Of a DNA stretch of 64,000 bases, positions 58,501-64,000 are shown piece by piece (positions within the stretch are counted from its first letter, which is position 1; every line of letters begins with the position of its first letter). The position numbers and the translations under genes are program-made. A model generated the notes under the pieces. The model was given only the letters and a program-made list of their open reading frames with translations. It was not told where the DNA came from and made no database searches. This DNA comes from Terfezia claveryi. Taxonomy: Eukaryota; Ascomycota; Pezizomycetes; Pezizales; Pezizaceae. Where the stretch lies: contig WHUX01000003.1 in the NCBI GenBank assembly GCA_015179025.1, positions 558,001 through 622,000 on the forward strand, in the 5' to 3' direction.

Positions 58501-61500
58501 CGTACAATGTATGAATCTAGTGCCTGGTCCTTAACCCCCAGTGCCAAGCTTATGCCAATATGCAGCCCTCAATTCATCACGACTGACCACCTAACTAACC
58601 ACCTGCACAGTGATATACAGGCGCAATCCAGAGTTGATTTTGTGCCTCGTATCAACAGCTGTCTGCCTTGCAATTAAGCCTCAGAATATTTTACCAAATG
58701 GTAGGGCTGTACCTAGTGTCTTATATGAGACTACGCAGGTAGGCCTAGGTAAGTTATTATGACAACCCACGTCTGGTAGCTGCAGGTCGGTAGATCTTTC
58801 TTGACAGATATTGCATGGCATCTCTGCACTATACCCATTCTATACTGTGGAGCTGGAACTGGCATCACATGTGCCTTATTCAAGTTCGTAGCTTAAACTG
58901 CTGACTACCTATAGGTTGCAGGTCTGCAGTCTGCGCGACTGGCAACGATCTCAAGTCGTGGGTAGGTATTCGGCCGGGCTATCAGGAAAGAAAGAAACTC
59001 GAATGGTATGCATGCACAAAGCTATCAGGATGATGGCCGCTGTCCTCTATAGATCTAAAGCCTTGAGATTCACGGTAGAGTTACTGCTACTACCTACATC
59101 CGAATATGTCCGATGTCCGATGTGCGATGTGTGGAGCAAACCTGTATAAAATTCACTAAAGATGGTCGAGGAGTAAGGACTGATTTGATGATGTGAATGT
59201 GTCCAAAGCTAGGTACCAGGTGCTAGCGACGATCATGTGTAGATTTTGGATGCCGGCAATCCCGTCTGCGTAGGTAGTGGTTGAAAAAATCAAGAGTCTG
59301 CCTTGTGGGCCGGCTATACGTACAGTACAGCAGTTCTTTTTGAGCGTTTTGAGCCCCCTCCCAAGTCTTTGAGTCCCTTCTCAGCTGCAGGCCCAGGGCT
59401 GCATTCTGTTGTACTCATGGAACCTTATGTTTTTACATTATCACATCACCTAGCTAGGCTGCAATGCATTTTGTAACTCAAGCGGTTACAGGATCTCGAA
59501 GGGAACGTGAAGCCCAATGCCAGCGCAACAACAAAGCTTAAGACTTCTCTCTACGTCACGAATTCAAAGGCCGGAAGGCACACAAACATATCTAAGTGCG
59601 GCTGTTCAAAAGTCCCTCGGCATGTGTGCAGCAGAATCCTTACGCCGCGTGATCGTAAGATAGGGAGTGTTGCTTGTCAACCTAGAAGGTTCTGCATCTG
59701 GTACTTGTGTAAAGTTGGATTGAGGCCTGCTACTTCGATCAATGACTTCGCATAAGCTGGAATCTTTTGGTTTGCCACATGTGCTTAAAACGTAAGGAAA
59801 TTTCCGGTAGTTCAAATTATCATCGAGATCCGAAGACACCCTCAAGCCATACATACATGATACATCTAGCCTAGCAATAGACTGTTAATCAGTGTTTCCT
59901 ATGGGTTTGCTCATACATTACTGTCCTAAAATGAGGCTATTCAACTTGATCCGTATAGGTAATTCTTGTCCCAGGTCGGCAGTTGCACCCATCCATGACT
60001 TCAGCTTTCTGCCTTTAGCTACACAGTAACCCTACAGCCTCACTATGACAGAACTCCGCGTATTAGTTATACGTTTCACTAACGAAAACCTCCTACTACT
60101 GAAAAGTATACGCCCCTCTATCCACAGTAGGTCTGACTGCACAATCCAAATGTAGTCCCAAAGATCTAGACCGTCAACCCTTGTTCTTGCTGCAGTACCG
60201 AGACATTTTGGGTCCGGGAATTTAGTGCGGGAACAACCGAGAGGCCTAATGAGCTACTGTATCCACAAATGCACAAAGGCATCAGGGATGAGGTTAGACA
60301 CCTCAGGAAATACGCATGGGCACAGATAGCACATGATATCAACAGGACCAGCTGGCAACGACAGGCCCTCTCAGTCTATGTACACCCGGGACAAGGCCGC
60401 AGGTCCGCAAAACAGACTCCGCATCCCCAACTTGTCCTCATTGCGGCTAGCACTGCCTCCAGAAGAAGGGAGTCTACAACTACCCAGTGCCCACGACACA
60501 CTGCAAGGTCGGGGACTCGGCAGTGGGAGGAGCTAGACAAACCAAGATGGAGAGAAAGATGAAAATGGAGCTAGATGGGACACAGTTGAGGCGTGCTTTT
60601 TTTGCATACCCCTACTGGGATTAATGAGCCGTTGCACATTATTTTCTTTTCGTCGCTTATTTACATAACTGTATCCATTCCCAAATATTCCCTTTGTTCT
60701 ACTGCGTGGAACTTCCCCTGACCCTTGAGTAGACCACATATGAGACTACACATAAGCACATATTGAATTTTTTGTTTAGGCCAAAAAATGATGTCAAAAG
60801 ATGAAAAATATTCCTGGTTATGTCTCAAATCATGCACTCGTAACTGTAAGTTGAACGTTGCAATGCGGTCTCACATGACCATTACGTACCGGTAACGAGT
60901 ACCGGTAACCCTTGTCCGTACACAAATCTCTATTGGTAGATGTAAACGAGAGTGAAACTTGAGGCAGCATGAAAATTTAAGCCTCATTTTTCACAGGTAC
61001 CGCATTTTCTGAGAAGGAATATTTTGTATGGAGAGACAGAGGGGACTTCATTCGTAGTCAAGGTTTATTATTTTAATTTAGATCACGAATTGTGGACTGT
61101 GAATAGCTAGGTAAAGGACCCTGAATTACAGGCCATGACCGAGGCAACTTGAATTCCGATGTCTATCATGCTGGTTGCGGAGTGGCAAGATCTGGCCCAA
61201 GTTTTGCTGGGAAATTTAAAAGCAATGTAAAATCAGCTGTAATGATGGGGGTTATTAAGCATGCCCAGACCCGAGCGTACTTTTACACCGGGAACTTGCC
61301 CTTTATATCATGATCGGATTGCAAAGATTTTGTTTTAAATCTGTACATACCCTCTCTGTGCATCATGGAGTTACCTACGGCCTCAAGCTGAAAAAAAAAA
61401 AATATTCCCTAAGAACAGCTCTAGATCTTGACCGTCAATCTCTTTATGTATTACACCTACAGCAAGGCCTTATACTTAGTATACCAGTTATGAAGAAATA

Positions 61501-62420
61501 TATGATATAAGCTTAAGAAATATAGCAGTCCTCTCATATATCCTACTAAACCTGAGAGCATTGCCAATGGGATTAAATTTCAATGGTTTTGTTTAATCAT
61601 TTCGACTTTCGTCTGATATATATGGGCGTGTGTGGAGGTTACCCTAGAGCTAACATGAATCACACTACATCCACTGGCGAACAACAATCCTTGTTAGTCT
61701 AAAGATAACCTGACACTGTCCAGGATCGCTTTCGCTGTATTTAGCAAATTCTTGAGAGTTCAGCAGCAACTACGATCCCCCCTCTGCTGTAAATGTATTT
61801 AATCTTGACTACAATTTGCTAAATGCAAGGGTATTTGCTATCCTTCGAAGCTTCATTTCTTATTAATACTTAAGTAATTAGGTATAGTATATGATAGCAA
61901 ACTTCCAGCTAGCCACCCATTTAAGCTGAGAGCTAGATCGATAGGCGGATCGAGATGCACCAGAAAGAATTAGCTTATAAATTGAATCGTCAAAACCTAG
62001 GGTTGGTAGTAACTGGTAACACTGCATCAATTTATGCCCATTAATTTTCATTAATATCATGGCTATGAAACTTTGATAGCAGGGAAGGGTTATTTGGAAC
62101 TGAGGATAAAACACTCTGATCTGATGCTATTGAAGGCAGACAGCAAATTGTCGTAACATACATATATCCAGCCCTAAAACCTTGTTCAGATTTCTTGTCG
62201 GCAACGAACAAATTATAATTCAAGATTTCGTTATGACGGGCCCGCGTGAATATCAGAAAAAAAAAAACCTACCCGATCCGGACTTTATGAATTACAGGTG
62301 AATATACAAAATGGAACTGAATCCGCATGTAATTGTATCCCACATACCAAGAAAGAGCAAGCAAAACAACCCTACAAAAAAATATAAACGCCAACACCAC
62401 GCACAACATACATATGCCAC
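55539..62420. other. Gene-poor interval
   Basis: 5' flank of the regulator (55.5-56.1 kb) then 6 kb of AT-rich DNA. The longest frames (57719-58135 minus, 138 codons; 60269-60562 plus, 97 codons) have no recognisable domain, splice-compatible extension or consistent codon bias. 60150-60560 is locally GC-richer and could be an eroded gene. No tRNA or rRNA recognised. Confidence 0.45.
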
Positions 62421-64000
62421 CTAGTTGATCCAAGTCCATGGCCCACAAGAAATCCTGAATGACTTCTTGTTCCGTAAATCCCGAGAGCTAGCTCCCACAA
62501 TGACCTTGGACTCGGCATCCTGATCCAGCACCCAGCTCTTCTTCTTGTCGTCATAATAACCCAAAGCATACACAACCAGCTGTCTTTGTCTCTCCTTGCT
62601 TCAAATCCACTTTGTCGAAGCCCTTCAACTCCTTCACCGGTCATCCCAAGCCAGACTTTGATGTTTGAGCGACGTAAAACTGACATGACTCTTTGCCGTC
62701 TAGTTTACCTGTATTTGTATTGTCCACTTCGGTTCTGATCATAACCACATCCGCGGAAAATGCATCTTTCGAGATGCGTAGGTTGGAGTACGAAAATGTA
62801 GTGTAGGAAAGACCAAATCCGAAGGGAAAAAGTGGTTCAATCTTCACCTTATCATAGTGGCGGTAGCAAAGGTAGACGCCCTCACCATATGTCACCTTGT
62901 CATTCTCTCCAGGGAAGTTGTGGAAGCAGGGAGTGTCTTCAAGACGCCTGGGGAAGGTCACCGGGAGTTTCCCAGATGGCGAAATCTTGCCCAGGAGGAC
63001 ATCATAAAGGGAATTTCCCAGTTCCTGTCCTTGATACCATGCCTGAAATTCGATCATTCATAAAAAAGGGGAAGTTCCAATGGGTAGATATGGGAGACCA
63101 ACCTGCATCAGAGTGGAGACTTCATTGATCCATGGCATGGTGATTGGAGAACCGGATTGATTTACCACAACTGCATTGGGGTTGGCCTTGATGACCTCCC
63201 CTATCAACCTATCCTGCTCTCCTGGCAAGTCCATGCTCTCCATATCGTATGCCTCACTCTCCCATTCAATATTATTCCCCACAACCAAAACAACAATATC
63301 ACTCTCCGTGGCAAGTTGCACAGCATCTCCGAGCAAGTCATCCTTGACCTCCTCCATGAATCCAATTCTTGAGCCATCCATAACCTCATCACGATAAAGC
63401 TCATCTGTGTAATGTACTGGGATAGGGTCCAACTCTCTGGACACAGCCTCAACAACAACTTCGTAGGTTCTGCCAGCTTCCATCTCAAGATCCTGGCGCA
63501 CTTCAGGCGACGCGTATGCCATAAACATCTCTGATCACTCAGAGCCCCTAGTCCTGTTCCAGATATTAATCAATATCTTTCCATCTATAATCTGCCTGCC
63601 TGGTCCATAAGTGCCCATACTGAAGGTGTGTTTTCCACTAGTCTTTGGGGTCAACAATCCCGTCGCCCTGTAGGAGTATCTCTTCCCTGGCACAAATGAT
63701 TTGGGAAGGTTATCACAGCAGGAGAGAACAGTGCTCTTCCGGTGAGAAGAGTGAACCGTTTTTCCGGAGAAATTTGTGTTGCCGAGTACTTCATATACAA
63801 CCCATGTTCTCCATTCTCTGGCGAAACAAGTCTCCGGAAAAATTGGGATCCACCTAATAGCAAGGCATCCATCAGCCTGTTTTACCTTCAGATTTGGGTA
63901 CTCTGATGCCACATTCTTGACGAATCGATCATATGGGTTCTGTCGGTAGTGAGGATTGAGGGATGCGGAGCCACCTCCAGCAGCGACGGATTGCCGGGAG
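62421..64000 (-). pseudogene. GH3 beta-glucosidase with PA14 domain, 3' part, broken
   Basis: Continues beyond the right edge. It reads AAGGGSASLNPHYRQNPYDR (start of the GH3 C domain), then a PA14-like insert (GKRYSYRATGLLTPKTSGKH), then the GH3_C core SDIVVLVVGNNIEWESEAYD and MDLPGEQDRLIGEVI, a 60-bp intron (63043-63102) and the Fn3-like tail FPFGFGLSYTTFSYSNL. The order matches intracellular bglI-type fungal beta-glucosidases, which cleave glucose from oligosaccharides. In-frame TGA codons at 63535-63537 and 62641-62643 each fall where family members usually have Arg or another residue reachable from CGA, and a frameshift lies near 62575-62590 before the final YYDDKKKSW segment, which ends at TAG 62421. 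Loss of function is likely unless these are sequencing errors. Confidence 0.75.

Overview
The window is nuclear DNA of a filamentous ascomycete. The evidence is spliceosomal introns with GT...AG ends, a HET domain (a family restricted to filamentous Ascomycota), a Zn2Cys6/fungal_trans regulator, a fungal flotillin, a CE4 polysaccharide deacetylase and a GH3/PA14 beta-glucosidase. Low gene density and many decayed transposons would fit a repeat-rich Pezizomycete (truffle-like), but that lineage is only my inference.

Layout. From 0 to about 17 kb is a repeat-rich compartment. It holds an A-tailed SINE-like family with target-site duplications, two copies of a ~1.1-1.2 kb dispersed element (7.9-9.0 and 14.9-16.7 kb), a 620-bp TA-flanked MITE nested in the second copy, and foldbacks at 5.5-6.1 kb. 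It also holds a beta-trefoil gene at 6.3 kb and an intact-looking plus a decayed copy of a fungal multi-pass membrane protein gene (13.3-14.8 and 9.9-10.5 kb). From 16.7 to 22.8 kb are two divergently transcribed F-box paralogues, one with a 7-mer tandem repeat in its intron and one with a single-base frameshift in the F-box, plus a fragment of a third copy. From 25.2 to 39.6 kb are ordinary genes: flotillin, a large protein of unknown function, a secreted polysaccharide deacetylase and ribosomal protein eL42. From 40.3 to 43 kb is a Ty1/copia relic with strong inverted repeats and more SINE-like copies. From 43.1 to 48.4 kb is a 1755-residue protein with about 28 near-identical ankyrin-type repeats and a C-terminal HET-like domain, a candidate non-self recognition gene. 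From 51.9 to 55.5 kb is a seven-exon Zn2Cys6 regulator. From 55.5 to 62.4 kb I see no convincing gene. The right edge carries the 3' part of a GH3 beta-glucosidase broken by two in-frame TGA codons and a frameshift.

There is no operon logic here. The genes are monocistronic and act separately: lectin-like binding, membrane microdomains, chitin or cell-wall modification, translation, transcription control, and possible allorecognition. The most novel material is the SINE-like family, the nested MITE with an empty-site paralogue, and the ankyrin-HET gene with a very recent 108-bp repeat duplication. All exon models were assembled by hand from reading frame and splice signals; no homology search was run.
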